From E44-bin32 sp034430615 (lineage in GTDB: Bacteria > Chloroflexota > Anaerolineae > Anaerolineales > E44-bin32), in the NCBI GenBank assembly GCA_034430615.1, contig DAOUEJ010000216.1, forward strand, positions 22,870 to 86,869: a stretch of 64,000 nt of DNA, read 5' to 3'. Below the pieces are notes generated by a model. The model was not told the origin of the DNA, did not search any database, and was given only the letters and a program-made list of their open reading frames with translations. A program made the position numbers and the translations under genes. Below are positions 17,230 to 25,729 of this stretch, in pieces. The stretch's first letter is position 1, and every line of letters begins with the position of its first letter.

Positions 17230-18126
17230 TCAACCCTTCAAACCGCTGCGGGCGATAGACTCCGTGAATTGCTTCTGGGTAAAGAAGTAGAGCACGAGTA
17301 TCGGCACGATTGTAATAACCGCACCGGCCATCATCAAGTTCAACCTCTGGCCAGCCTCATCGATGAAGCTTAAAAAGCCGACCGTGATCGGACGCCAATC
17401 GGGTGTGTTGGTGACCAGCAAAGGCCAGGCAAGTGCATTCCACGATCCCATGAAGGAGAGCACCAGGATAACCATTAAGGGTGCTTTGGCCAATGGAAGC
17501 ACAACCTTCATCAGGAAACGCATATGCCCGGCGCCATCGATCTGGGCCGCGTCGAAGAGTTCGTCGGGGATCTGGGCGAAGAATTGCCGCAGAAGAAAGA
17601 TCGAAAATACGCTCCCCATGAAGGGGATCGTCAGCGCCGGCCAGTTGTTGATCCACGGGATCGGACCGATCCGGCCCAGCCAGGTGACCGTCAGGAAGTT
17701 GGGGATGATCAAGACCATGGCCGGGATCATCATCGTGCTGAGCATAACACCGAAGATCAGGTCCCGGCCGGGAAACTCGATCCGGGCAAATGCATAGGCT
17801 GCCAGGATGCTCACGGTGAGCTGGCCGGCCAGCGTGATAATGGTGATCTGGATGCTGTTGATCATATACTCGGCGAACTGCGCTTCCTTCCACGCATCGA
17901 TATAGTTCTCGAGGTGGATCGCGCTGGGGAACAACTTGACGCCCATCGATTCACCGATCGACATGAAAGAGGTCGAGATCATCCACACGAAGGGAATCAC
18001 TGCTAGCAGCGCACCCAGGATCAACACCAGGTAGGTCAGGCTATGCCGGGTGATGGCCCTCATCAACGTGCGTCCGAAACCCCTGTCCGCACCCGAGCTA
18101 ATTCTCTGATCGGTTCGATCAGCCAT
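17230..18126 (-). CDS. Carbohydrate ABC transporter permease (MalG/UgpE type)
   Basis: The 298-aa protein has six predicted transmembrane helices and the EAA loop variant FDAAQIDGAGHMRFLMKVVL, which contacts the ATPase. Length and ends are normal for the MalG family. Its start overlaps the end of the longer permease by 8 nt, so translation is coupled. No ATP-binding subunit is encoded here. A shared MsmX/UgpC-type ATPase elsewhere in the genome is likely. Confidence 0.9.
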   Translation of the reverse strand: MADRTDQRISSGADRGFGRTLMRAITRHSLTYLVLILGALLAVIPFVWMISTSFMSIGESMGVKLFPSAIHLENYIDAWKEAQFAEYMINSIQITIITLAGQLTVSILAAYAFARIEFPGRDLIFGVMLSTMMIPAMVLIIPNFLTVTWLGRIGPIPWINNWPALTIPFMGSVFSIFLLRQFFAQIPDELFDAAQIDGAGHMRFLMKVVLPLAKAPLMVILVLSFMGSWNALAWPLLVTNTPDWRPITVGFLSFIDEAGQRLNLMMAGAVITIVPILVLYFFTQKQFTESIARSGLKG

Positions 18127-19831
18127 AGAACACCCTCGATCCCTGCAGACGGTTATTGAGCACGGTCAGGCTCAGGATAATGGCAAACAAGACAAAAGCC
18201 AATGCCGACGCATACCCATATCGAACTTTGTCGTAGAACTCGAGGAAGATCGTGACGCTGAAAGTATCTACCGTGCCCAGCGAGAGTTCATGCCGCAAGA
18301 CCCAGATGTGGCTGAACGCTTTAAACGTTCCGATGATCGCGATCAGTGAAAGGAAATAGGTGGTGGGAGACAGAAGCGGGAAGATGATCTGCCTGAAGAT
18401 CTGCCAGCGTCCCGCGCCGTCGATCTCGGCCGCTTCGATTAATTCGGTCGAGATATTACCCAGCCCCGCCAGATAAATAACCGTGTCGTAGCCCACATAG
18501 ACCCAGATCGAGAATATCATCACCACGACCAGCGCCAGGCTGGGACCAGCAGCCCAGGCGGGGATCTCCTGGCCAAACCGCTCCGCCAGGAGTTTGAAGA
18601 TGCCGTTCGGCTCCTGGATCCAGCGCAGGGGTTCAAGCCCGGCAAATTGCAGCAGTTGGTTGACCGGAGCCTGAGGGCGGATGGAGAACATCTGCTTGAA
18701 GACGGCGGCGGAGGCGACAAAAGGCGTCACATAGGGCAGGAAGTACAACATGCGGAATAGCTCAGATCCTGCCAGACGCCGGAAGAGAAGGACCGCAAGG
18801 AAGAGCGAGATCCCCAGCTGGAAGGGGACTGTCCCGAGAGAATAGAAGATGGTGACTTTCAGACCTTCCCACACGTCTTTGTCACCGGCGTCGATCACCA
18901 TCGGGAGTTCTCCGATCAACACCCAGCCGCCGACTAACAAAACCGTGGCGCCGAGAATCCGCAGCCAGAACGTGCGCGTGGACATCTCCCCCTCTGCCTC
19001 CCGCCAGACGAACCAGGCCGCTATGAGTAAGAGCACACCACTGCTGATGGTGATGATCTGGGACCAGAGAGCCGGGCTCTCGCCAGTTTCAAGCGTTTGT
19101 TGGTATGCAAGCCCTGCTTGCTGGTAGGTATAGGCAGCCAGGAAAACCCCAACCCCGAGGGCGAACCAGATCGTGGTGAAGGAAACTTGATAGCCAAATG
19201 CCCCAGGTTTTCTCCACAAGCGGATAAAACCAAAGGATACGAGTATGGCGATCACCAGCAGTAGTAGGAAAAGCTTCAGGGCCGCCACGACGTGCGGCAC
19301 GGAGAATGCCTCGCCCAGCAATTGGATGAAGAGCTCGCGGGTCCGATCGAGCGTGATGACCTTGTTGGCAATATCGAGCACATTCGGCAGGAGCAGCACG
19401 GTCCAGCGCAAGAAAGCGACCAGCGTTGCGGCGTGCAGTACACCGGGGAAGACCATGATCCACGGTTTTACCTCGCGTTCTTGCGCCTGTCTGAGGACCC
19501 GACGCATCAGGAACCAGGCCAATACGATAGCACCCACCGCCAATGCAAAGAGCAGGACGTAGATAAAGGTATCGATCGCGCGCACATAATTCGTGAGCCC
19601 GATGAAATCGCCCCGCCGCAGCTTCCATTGGTACAGGCTGACATAAAGCGCGAAGCCAACCGGGAAGATGCCGAAGACAAAGATCAGCAGCGTCGCCGGC
19701 AGGATCATCAGGTAGCCGGTTATATATTCTCGGAGCTTGCGGCCGCTGTGTCCGCTCATGCCGCTGCGGAGTCTTGCGAGCCGGGATTGCCTCGTAAGTT
19801 GAATATCCGCTGGTCGACGGGTTTCCTGCAC
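18119..19831 (-). CDS. Carbohydrate ABC transporter permease (MalF/UgpA type) with long membrane insertion
   Basis: Relatives are about 300 aa; this protein is 570. Canonical helix 1 (YLMILPATLLIFVFGIFPVG, about 40-60) and the FIGLTNYVRAI segment appear first. About 220 residues follow that hold around five additional hydrophobic helices (roughly 90-310). Then the family core resumes at VWEGLKVTIFYSLGTVPFQ and ends with the EAA loop IEAAEIDGAGRWQIFRQIIF (near 465). The insertion lies where other MalF proteins place a periplasmic P2 loop, but here it is hydrophobic. It is the first gene of the operon. The frame is continuous, so it is not a mis-fused neighbour. Confidence 0.85.
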   Translation of the reverse strand: MQETRRPADIQLTRQSRLARLRSGMSGHSGRKLREYITGYLMILPATLLIFVFGIFPVGFALYVSLYQWKLRRGDFIGLTNYVRAIDTFIYVLLFALAVGAIVLAWFLMRRVLRQAQEREVKPWIMVFPGVLHAATLVAFLRWTVLLLPNVLDIANKVITLDRTRELFIQLLGEAFSVPHVVAALKLFLLLLVIAILVSFGFIRLWRKPGAFGYQVSFTTIWFALGVGVFLAAYTYQQAGLAYQQTLETGESPALWSQIITISSGVLLLIAAWFVWREAEGEMSTRTFWLRILGATVLLVGGWVLIGELPMVIDAGDKDVWEGLKVTIFYSLGTVPFQLGISLFLAVLLFRRLAGSELFRMLYFLPYVTPFVASAAVFKQMFSIRPQAPVNQLLQFAGLEPLRWIQEPNGIFKLLAERFGQEIPAWAAGPSLALVVVMIFSIWVYVGYDTVIYLAGLGNISTELIEAAEIDGAGRWQIFRQIIFPLLSPTTYFLSLIAIIGTFKAFSHIWVLRHELSLGTVDTFSVTIFLEFYDKVRYGYASALAFVLFAIILSLTVLNNRLQGSRVFYG

Positions 19832-19920
19832 TCGTCCTCCAAAACGCTCATGGATTAATGTGGATTAGAATTATAGGCTACCATGCAAAACTGAACCAGT
19901 GCCCACTTTCAAAAGAACGG

Positions 19921-21216
19921 ATGATCATGCTCCTTACAGACAGGTCTGCAGAAGCCATCGACCGTATTCAGGCTACACGCTTACCAGGACTCGACCTGGG
20001 CAGTGACAGCATCCACCCTAACTACAACGGCCTTTCGATCCTCAACCTGCCCTCCAGCTTGTGCAAGTGGTTCGCGGCAGAGCCGCTGACCCATCCTGCC
20101 CTTGACCTTTCTGCATTGGACGCGCTGGCCGAAGACATCGATCAGATCATCGTTGTCCTCGTCGACGCTGTTTCATTGAGCCGTTTCCAGCGCTGGATGG
20201 CAGACATGCTTCCGTCACTCACCACCGTACCCGGGGAGGCCTCCCTCACCACGATCACTTCCGTAGTTCCCTCGACGACGTGCGCCGCGCTGACGACTTT
20301 ATGGACCGGACGCAGCCCGGCCGAACACGGAATCCTCGGTTATGAGATATTTCTACGTGAATTCGGCCTGGTTGCGAACATGATCACCCATGCGCCAGCC
20401 GCGTTTGATGGTGAGGCTGGTTCGCTCTACCGCGCCGGCCTCGATCCGCTGACATTCCTCCCCGTTCCAACGATCGGACCGCACCTGGCACGAAGTGGTG
20501 TAGAAACCCATGCCCATCTGCATTACTCCATCAGCGGATCCGGCTTGTCCCGGATGCACTACCTGGATGTTCAGGTGCACACTTACGCCGGGGTATCCGA
20601 CCTGTGGATTTCTGTTCGTCAGTTGGCAGAACAACCGCTCAAATCCAGGCGCTATCTCTGGGTTTACTATGGGGGCGTTGATGGACTTTCCCACCGGCAT
20701 GGCCCTGATTCCGAGCAAGCCCGGGCTGATTTCCAGGCGTTCATCCTGGGCCTCTTCAACCATTTTCTGGAACCCCTCGATCGCGAAATCGGGAAACGAA
20801 CACTCTTCCTGATGCTGGCCGATCATGGCCAGGTCACTACCCGGAAAGATCCTCAATATGAACTTCGCTCTCACCCAGGACTGGCCCGCCGGCTGCACAT
20901 GAGCCCGACCGGTGAGAACCGGCTTGCGTATCTCTACCCGCGACCCGGCCAAGCGGAGGCCGTCAATGAATACGTTCGCCGAACCTGGCCAACTGGGTTC
21001 CAGCTCCTACCTTCTGGCTTCGCGCTCGAGGCAGTCCTGTTCGGGCCCGGTGAGCCGGCTGCTTCGGCGTTCGATCGTCTTGGCGACCTGATCGCTATCG
21101 CCCAGGATGATGCCTACCTGTGGTGGGCAACCAAGGAAAACCCGCTCATTGGACGCCACGGTGGCATCTCACGCGATGAAATGCTCGTTCCGCTCTTCGC
21201 CTACCGCCCGAGTTGA
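19921..21216 (+). CDS. Type I phosphodiesterase/nucleotide pyrophosphatase family protein
   Basis: The protein is 431 aa from ATG 19921; a longer frame from 19858 adds 21 unlikely residues. It belongs to the alkaline-phosphatase superfamily. Metal and catalytic residues appear as VLVDAVS (Asp), PSTTCAALTTLWTG (Thr nucleophile), GVDGLSHRHG (Asp/His), ADHG (Asp/His) and a late GRHGG His. No signal peptide or membrane segment is visible, so it is probably cytoplasmic. Substrate is unknown; such enzymes cleave phosphodiester or pyrophosphate bonds. It is divergent from the ABC operon. Confidence 0.82.
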   Translation: MIMLLTDRSAEAIDRIQATRLPGLDLGSDSIHPNYNGLSILNLPSSLCKWFAAEPLTHPALDLSALDALAEDIDQIIVVLVDAVSLSRFQRWMADMLPSLTTVPGEASLTTITSVVPSTTCAALTTLWTGRSPAEHGILGYEIFLREFGLVANMITHAPAAFDGEAGSLYRAGLDPLTFLPVPTIGPHLARSGVETHAHLHYSISGSGLSRMHYLDVQVHTYAGVSDLWISVRQLAEQPLKSRRYLWVYYGGVDGLSHRHGPDSEQARADFQAFILGLFNHFLEPLDREIGKRTLFLMLADHGQVTTRKDPQYELRSHPGLARRLHMSPTGENRLAYLYPRPGQAEAVNEYVRRTWPTGFQLLPSGFALEAVLFGPGEPAASAFDRLGDLIAIAQDDAYLWWATKENPLIGRHGGISRDEMLVPLFAYRPS

Positions 21217-21234
21217 TATCCCTATCTCGCATCA

Positions 21235-21265
21235 AAACCACCTCCCAGGGTGTGGGAGGTGGTTT
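21235..21265. terminator. Bidirectional terminator between convergent genes
   Basis: AAACCACCTCCCA (21235-21247) and TGGGAGGTGGTTT (21253-21265) form a perfect 13-bp stem with a 5-nt loop. The flanks are A-rich before and T-rich after (ATTTCTT). It sits between the phosphodiesterase and the SPFH gene. Confidence 0.88.
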
Positions 21266-21287
21266 ATTTCTTCCTACCTTGCATGAA

Positions 21288-22310
21288 TTATGGTTGCGCA
21301 GTGCCTCCCAGTGAAGGCAAGGGCAGCAGGTACGGATTATCAGCCGGGACGAGCATCACCTGGATGCCGGGGCCAAGCTTCTGGATGTATTCGAAGGTGA
21401 TCAGGTCGGGATTGTTGCGCAGCGCATCGGCGATCAATCCCAAGGCCTCAGCCTCGGCCTTGGCCTCGATCACACGCGCCAGGGCATGGCCTTCGGCCTG
21501 GATCACAACAGCATCAGCCTCACCCTGGGCGACCTGGCGAGCTTGCTCAGCTTCCTGCTCGCGCTGCTGAACGATAAACGCGGCCTGCTGCGCTAGCTGC
21601 TCGGCAATCTGCTTCTGCTCAACCGAGGCAGCATATTCGTCTGAGAAGGCGATGTTGCGCAGGACAAACTCATGCAAAATCAGGTTGCCTTCATTAAAAC
21701 TGGCTGCGAGCTGATCGGTCATGAATGTGGTCAATTCGAAACGCTTGGTGCTGATGACCTCATCGATCCTGAATTGTGAGACACCATCGCGGATGACACC
21801 GCGTGCAAAGGGCCGCACCAGGTTATTGATATACGCACCAGACCACTTGATATGGGATTCAACCACTTTGGACGGGTCGATCGAGAAGATGACCGAGGCG
21901 TCGACCCGGACGATCTGGCCGTCCGCGGTGCGTGCTTCGACCGAATCATCACCTTCTATCGCCCCCTCTTCTGGTGCGATCGACATGGTATATGTCTGGC
22001 GGGTGATGGGGTAGGTAATCACGTTCTCGAGAAAGGGCACAACCCATCTCAAACCGGGTTCGAGCGCTTCTGGGCGGACACCATCACCGAGTGCGGTGAT
22101 GACCACGCCACGCTCGGTCGGCTGGATGAAGACCAACCCCGCGCTGACCGTCGTAAGAGCTAGCGCCAGGATGATCGCCCCGATGATGATGACCCCGGCA
22201 GATTTCATCCGCTGCCCGCGTGCAGCCTGGGCAACCGCCAATCCGATGGTGCCAAGAGCAATGACCCAGGCTACTGTGGCGAGTGCCGATAGAACTACTG
22301 AGACGTTCAT
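21288..22310 (-). CDS. SPFH/prohibitin-like membrane protein
   Basis: The 340-aa protein has two N-terminal transmembrane helices (about 6-28 and 38-60). A Band 7 domain (about 62-245) begins with FIQPTERGVVITALGDGVRP. A long charged coiled coil follows (QQREQEAEQARQVAQGEADA) and a C-terminal tail. Family proteins form ring-like scaffolds at membrane microdomains and often interact with proteases. No NfeD or FtsH partner is adjacent, so its role is open. Confidence 0.88.
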   Translation of the reverse strand: MNVSVVLSALATVAWVIALGTIGLAVAQAARGQRMKSAGVIIIGAIILALALTTVSAGLVFIQPTERGVVITALGDGVRPEALEPGLRWVVPFLENVITYPITRQTYTMSIAPEEGAIEGDDSVEARTADGQIVRVDASVIFSIDPSKVVESHIKWSGAYINNLVRPFARGVIRDGVSQFRIDEVISTKRFELTTFMTDQLAASFNEGNLILHEFVLRNIAFSDEYAASVEQKQIAEQLAQQAAFIVQQREQEAEQARQVAQGEADAVVIQAEGHALARVIEAKAEAEALGLIADALRNNPDLITFEYIQKLGPGIQVMLVPADNPYLLPLPSLGGTAQP

Positions 22311-22470
22311 TTTCTCCTCCTCAGGAAGTTGTTCTATTCTTGGCGAATTTATTCGAGTGTACGAATTCTACCATGCACACCTCGGCGCCCCCGACAGGTG
22401 GCTGACATCTCCCGCCCACGGAGCGGAGTCGTAGATAGACTTGATTCATGATGGTGATCGGGTTGGTGTC

Positions 22471-22908
22471 TCAGCGTTCGAGCAGCACCGTAACCGGCCC
22501 ATCGTTCTCGATCTCGACCAGCATTTGGGCTCCAAAGACGCCCTCAGCCACCGATAGATTCTGCTGGCGCAGACGTTTTGCAAATGCTGCCACAAGCGGT
22601 TCGGCAAGATCTGGTGAAGCGGCCTCGATGAAGCTTGGCCTTCGTCCCTTGTGTGTATCGGCGTAGAGAGTAAACTGCGAGATTACCATCACCTCACCCC
22701 CCACCTCGGCCAGGGAAAGGTTCATCTTCCCATCCAGGTCTTCGAAGATCCTCAGGGCGGCACACTTGTCTGCCACCCAGACGGCAGTTTCCTGATCATC
22801 ATCCTTGCCAATGCCAAGCAGGATCACGAGACCCTTCCCGATAGCGCCAACCTCTGCTCCATCGATCGTCACCCGGCCTCGCCTGACGCGCTGAAGGACT
22901 GCTCGCAT
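22471..22908 (-). CDS. dtd: D-aminoacyl-tRNA deacylase
   Basis: The 145-aa product matches Dtd throughout. It starts MRAVLQRV, has the SQFTLYADTHKGRRPSF active-site motif near residue 78, and the NDGPVT motif near 136. It removes D-amino acids and glycine mischarged on tRNA. It lies 45 nt downstream of the SelW-like gene on the same strand and probably shares its transcript. Length is normal. Confidence 0.95.
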   Translation of the reverse strand: MRAVLQRVRRGRVTIDGAEVGAIGKGLVILLGIGKDDDQETAVWVADKCAALRIFEDLDGKMNLSLAEVGGEVMVISQFTLYADTHKGRRPSFIEAASPDLAEPLVAAFAKRLRQQNLSVAEGVFGAQMLVEIENDGPVTVLLER

Positions 22909-22953
22909 GGGATACCTTTCCCTGATCAGGGATAAAGGCGATCAGAATGATAT

Positions 22954-23196
22954 TTATCTTTTAAGGGCTTTGCCCACCAACTCGACCAACGCATCTGGCT
23001 CAATGTGGCTGCCGGTCTGCAGTTTTGAGTAGACCAGGTCCTCGCCCACCAGCACCTCGAAACGCCCCCCATCGGAGGGGATGAGTGCAATCGAGCTGAC
23101 TTTGAATTCAAATGCCTTCAAGAGTTCGGCCATCGCACCGATGGCGCGGTCTGTATAGTGTCAAACTGCGCAGTACTCGATCGAGATCTCAACCAT
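22954..23196 (-). CDS. SelW-like (Rdx family) selenoprotein, CxxU motif
   Basis: This 80-residue gene is missed by ordinary ORF calling because codon 12 is UGA (23161-23163). From ATG 23196 the product reads MVEISIEYCAV-U-HYTDRA and later VSSIALIPSDGGRFEVLVGE and YSKLQTGSH, ending in KALKR. These are the hallmarks of the Rdx/SelW thioredoxin-like fold: a beta-strand, C9-x-x-U12, a helix, then GG-F-V and the Y/F-S-K segment. Many bacterial relatives have Cys or Sec at this position. GGAGGG sits 7 nt before the ATG. It is thought to act as a small cytoplasmic thiol redox protein. It lies directly upstream of dtd. Confidence 0.9.
23129..23145 (-). promoter_or_regulatory. Putative bacterial SECIS hairpin after UGA 23163-23161
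   Basis: On the minus strand GCCATC (23145-23140) pairs exactly with GATGGC (23134-23129) around the loop GGTGC. Loop G residues at positions 1 and 2 begin 22 nt after the UGA, within the window known for SelB-recognised bacterial SECIS elements. Judged by eye, not by a folding program. Confidence 0.72.
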
Positions 23197-23288
23197 ATTT
23201 TCTCCCTCCAATATGCGTAATGTGCTGTATCTGCGTGCAACAGCAAGGAGTATACTGTATCGAACCCATCCGGCAATCCGGGAAAGTC

Positions 23289-23330
23289 TTGGGGCCCAGG
23301 GTCAAGTGTGCGATAATAGCGGAAGGAGGT
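23289..23330 (+). promoter_or_regulatory. Promoter and strong RBS of the YtxH gene
   Basis: TTGGGG (23289-23294), a 17-bp spacer and GATAAT (23312-23317) preceded by TGC form an extended -10 sigma70-type promoter. AAGGAGGT (23323-23330) is a near-perfect ribosome binding site 5 nt before the ATG. Confidence 0.6.
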
Positions 23331-23335
23331 GAAGT

Positions 23336-23557
23336 ATGCGCCGCTTTACATCTTTTATCGCTGGAGCCATGTGCGGTGCGCTCATTGGGTCCATCGCCGC
23401 GCTCCTCCTGGCTCCCTTCTCGGGAGACGAACTTCGAGAGCAGGTCCAATCGCGGACACTCGCCTTTCGCGACGATGTTCGTGAAGCCTACGATGCGCGC
23501 GTTGCCCAACTCGAGGCCGAGTTAGAGCAATTGCGGGGACGAGCCAGGAAGTCCTGA
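23336..23557 (+). CDS. YtxH domain-containing protein
   Basis: The 73-aa protein starts with a short hydrophobic segment rich in Gly and Ala (FIAGAMCGALIGSIAALLLAP, about 6-26). A charged amphipathic helix follows, through residue 70. This is the layout of YtxH-like proteins, a family of membrane-anchored general-stress proteins of unknown mechanism. It is a monocistronic gene with its own promoter and terminator. Confidence 0.8.
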   Translation: MRRFTSFIAGAMCGALIGSIAALLLAPFSGDELREQVQSRTLAFRDDVREAYDARVAQLEAELEQLRGRARKS

Positions 23558-23580
23558 ACTTGCCCGTTTTCTAAATGACA

Positions 23581-23615
23581 AAAGCGGATCACCTTAGCAA
23601 AGGGTGATCCGCTTT
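23581..23615. terminator. Bidirectional intrinsic terminator
   Basis: AAAGCGGATCACC (23581-23593) pairs with GGTGATCCGCTTT (23603-23615) around a 9-nt loop, followed by CTTTCTTT. It serves the YtxH gene and probably also the convergent peptidase gene ending at 23637. Confidence 0.9.
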
Positions 23616-23636
23616 CTTTCTATGTAGATCGGTCGT

Positions 23637-25655
23637 TTAAGGGGTCAATTCGAATTCGTATGGGGCTGGTTGCCAGGTGTAGCGGGTCATCCCGCTTACA
23701 ATCAGATAGGCAGGGCCCTGGCCAAGATCTACTTCGAGTTCGGCCTGGTTTAACTCATCCAATGGGATGAAGGTCACCTCGGGTTCAGCGCCCATTCGAA
23801 TGAGGGTCAAACTGTAGATCTGGGGGAGCCGGTTGTATAAGCGGACGAAGCCCTCGGCTTGCCAACCACCCTCATCCGTTTCAAAATCCTCCGTGTAGCC
23901 TATGGCGTCAATCGAGATGTCGTCCAGCAGCAGGCCATCGCCATTCACCGCGGCATCCGTGATGTATTCAAAGCGGAGCATAAGCTGCACCCCAGCATAA
24001 GTGGATAGGTCAATGTTCTCTTCGATCCAGACGGGTGCCTCCCCCCCGCCGCTGAAGCCGTTGTAGCCCCAACCATAGGAGTTCCCGGATAGATCCTCGT
24101 CGGTTCCGGAGGGTGTCTCCAGGATTTGCCAGGTCGCGCCTCCATCGATCGAAGCCTCCAGGTAGAGATAATCCCAGCCTTCCTCGATGTCATACCAGGT
24201 CCAGTAGCTCAGTTCCACCGGGCCGGTGACGGAACGCAGATCGAACTCGCGTGTGAGCTGCATATCCGACTCGTCACCCCGGTTGGACCAGAAGGTGAAG
24301 TCGCCTGAATGGGGTTCAGCCGGGAGCACGGGCACGGTCGTGGCGCCATCGAAGGTGAGCGTGAGGTCACCCATGCAATCGATGCGGATGTAGTCGATGC
24401 CGTACTGTTCCACCTGGCCCGATTGGCGCCCGCTGGGGCAGGTATCCACGCTCGCCGCTTCCTGGACAGCTGGCGGTGAGTAGGAGGAATAGCTGTAGCG
24501 GCCATCATCCAGCGCGGGATCGTCGACCAGCAGCGTCACCGTCCAATCCCGGAAAACGTCATCGGCAGTGAGTGGCTGCGCCGCCCCGGTCTCACGCAGG
24601 TCCAGCGTGGCCAGGACTTCGTCGATCGAATCCAGCCCGTTCTTCGGATCGGCAACGACCGCCTTGGTGGCCTCCGAGCCGAAGCGATCCAGGAAATAGG
24701 CAAAAAACAAGAACGATTGCCCGTAGTGGGCGTCTCCGTGGGTCGGCCAATAGGTGAGCGCCAGGTCAGGATCATCCGTGTAGGCATAATCCCAGCCGCC
24801 GATATCAAAGCCGTTCAGGTGCGCGGCCAGTTCGGAGAAGCCCTCGTTCACCCATGATTCTTCATTGCGGTCCAGGTTCCAGTGGATCATATGCTGGAAT
24901 TCATGGGCCAGCACGCCAGCGGTGTAGGTATCCCACAGGTTGCTTGTGTCAGCGCTCAGGTAGAACATCTCATGCGCGTTCGAATATTGTTGGGCCAGCG
25001 GTGATAGTTCGTCTGCCGGTGAGAAGTAGCCGGCGACCCTTTCGCCCAGGTTGCGGGCGTAGAGGATGTAGAGGTGCTCATCACCATCCACGCCGGGCGA
25101 CCACTCGCTCCCAAAGAATTCCCGATCGGTGGGGTAGGCGTTAGCCTGGAAATCGTCCACAAGCGTCTTAACGTCGCTCAGATCGTACTTTACGCCCTTC
25201 TCAATCCAGAAGTAGATATTTTCGGTGGCGTAGACCAACTCGGCATCGACCTCAAGGTTTTCGATCGTATCCACATTTCCAACCCAGAAAGTCTGGACAG
25301 TCCCAAGCGAGATCGGATCGGCCGAAGTGGCCACGACGCGTGGGACGTCCGGGATGCCTCGCAATCGCTGTGCCAGTTCAATCGGATCGTTGTTGGGCAC
25401 AATCGTGTCCGCCAATTGTTGGCTTGTCTGGCGAGCAAGATCCGGGGACCCGGCCGGTACGGATGGGAGCGCAACAGGCGTACGCGTCGGGGTGGCAATC
25501 ACACCCGGGTCGTCTATTTGCACGACATCTGAAATCCTGCCACCCAACCAGCGGGTGGCCACCAATCCCACACCCAGGCAGCCCACGCAAAGGGTCATGG
25601 TCAGGGCAAGCGCGATGAAAAACCAGGTTGTCGTTGAACGGCCTTCAGAAGCCAT
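23637..25655 (-). CDS. Secreted or anchored zinc metallopeptidase with C-terminal beta domains
   Basis: The 672-aa protein has an N-terminal membrane anchor (about 10-34) and a Thr/Pro linker. Its peptidase domain contains VLAHEFQHMIHW (HExxH near 252) and ESWVNEGFSELA. This is a gluzincin-like or immune-inhibitor-A-like arrangement in which the later Glu may be the third zinc ligand. Residues about 430-560 form a jelly-roll, MAM-like region with repeated Trp/Tyr patches. It acts outside the cell, probably on proteins. The exact peptidase family is uncertain. Confidence 0.8.
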   Translation of the reverse strand: MASEGRSTTTWFFIALALTMTLCVGCLGVGLVATRWLGGRISDVVQIDDPGVIATPTRTPVALPSVPAGSPDLARQTSQQLADTIVPNNDPIELAQRLRGIPDVPRVVATSADPISLGTVQTFWVGNVDTIENLEVDAELVYATENIYFWIEKGVKYDLSDVKTLVDDFQANAYPTDREFFGSEWSPGVDGDEHLYILYARNLGERVAGYFSPADELSPLAQQYSNAHEMFYLSADTSNLWDTYTAGVLAHEFQHMIHWNLDRNEESWVNEGFSELAAHLNGFDIGGWDYAYTDDPDLALTYWPTHGDAHYGQSFLFFAYFLDRFGSEATKAVVADPKNGLDSIDEVLATLDLRETGAAQPLTADDVFRDWTVTLLVDDPALDDGRYSYSSYSPPAVQEAASVDTCPSGRQSGQVEQYGIDYIRIDCMGDLTLTFDGATTVPVLPAEPHSGDFTFWSNRGDESDMQLTREFDLRSVTGPVELSYWTWYDIEEGWDYLYLEASIDGGATWQILETPSGTDEDLSGNSYGWGYNGFSGGGEAPVWIEENIDLSTYAGVQLMLRFEYITDAAVNGDGLLLDDISIDAIGYTEDFETDEGGWQAEGFVRLYNRLPQIYSLTLIRMGAEPEVTFIPLDELNQAELEVDLGQGPAYLIVSGMTRYTWQPAPYEFELTP

Positions 25656-25729
25656 GCTTCCTCCTGGGAGGTAATGATTGCTGGATTATATCTAAACTCA
25701 TCTGGTTTAACGCCAGTGAAGCAATCGGC

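Noticed and set aside
22926..23111. Open minus-strand frame of 61 aa over the SelW-like region
   Set aside because: It is in another frame than the SelW-like protein, has Trp/Ser-rich non-protein composition and no RBS; the UGA-containing frame is the conserved one.
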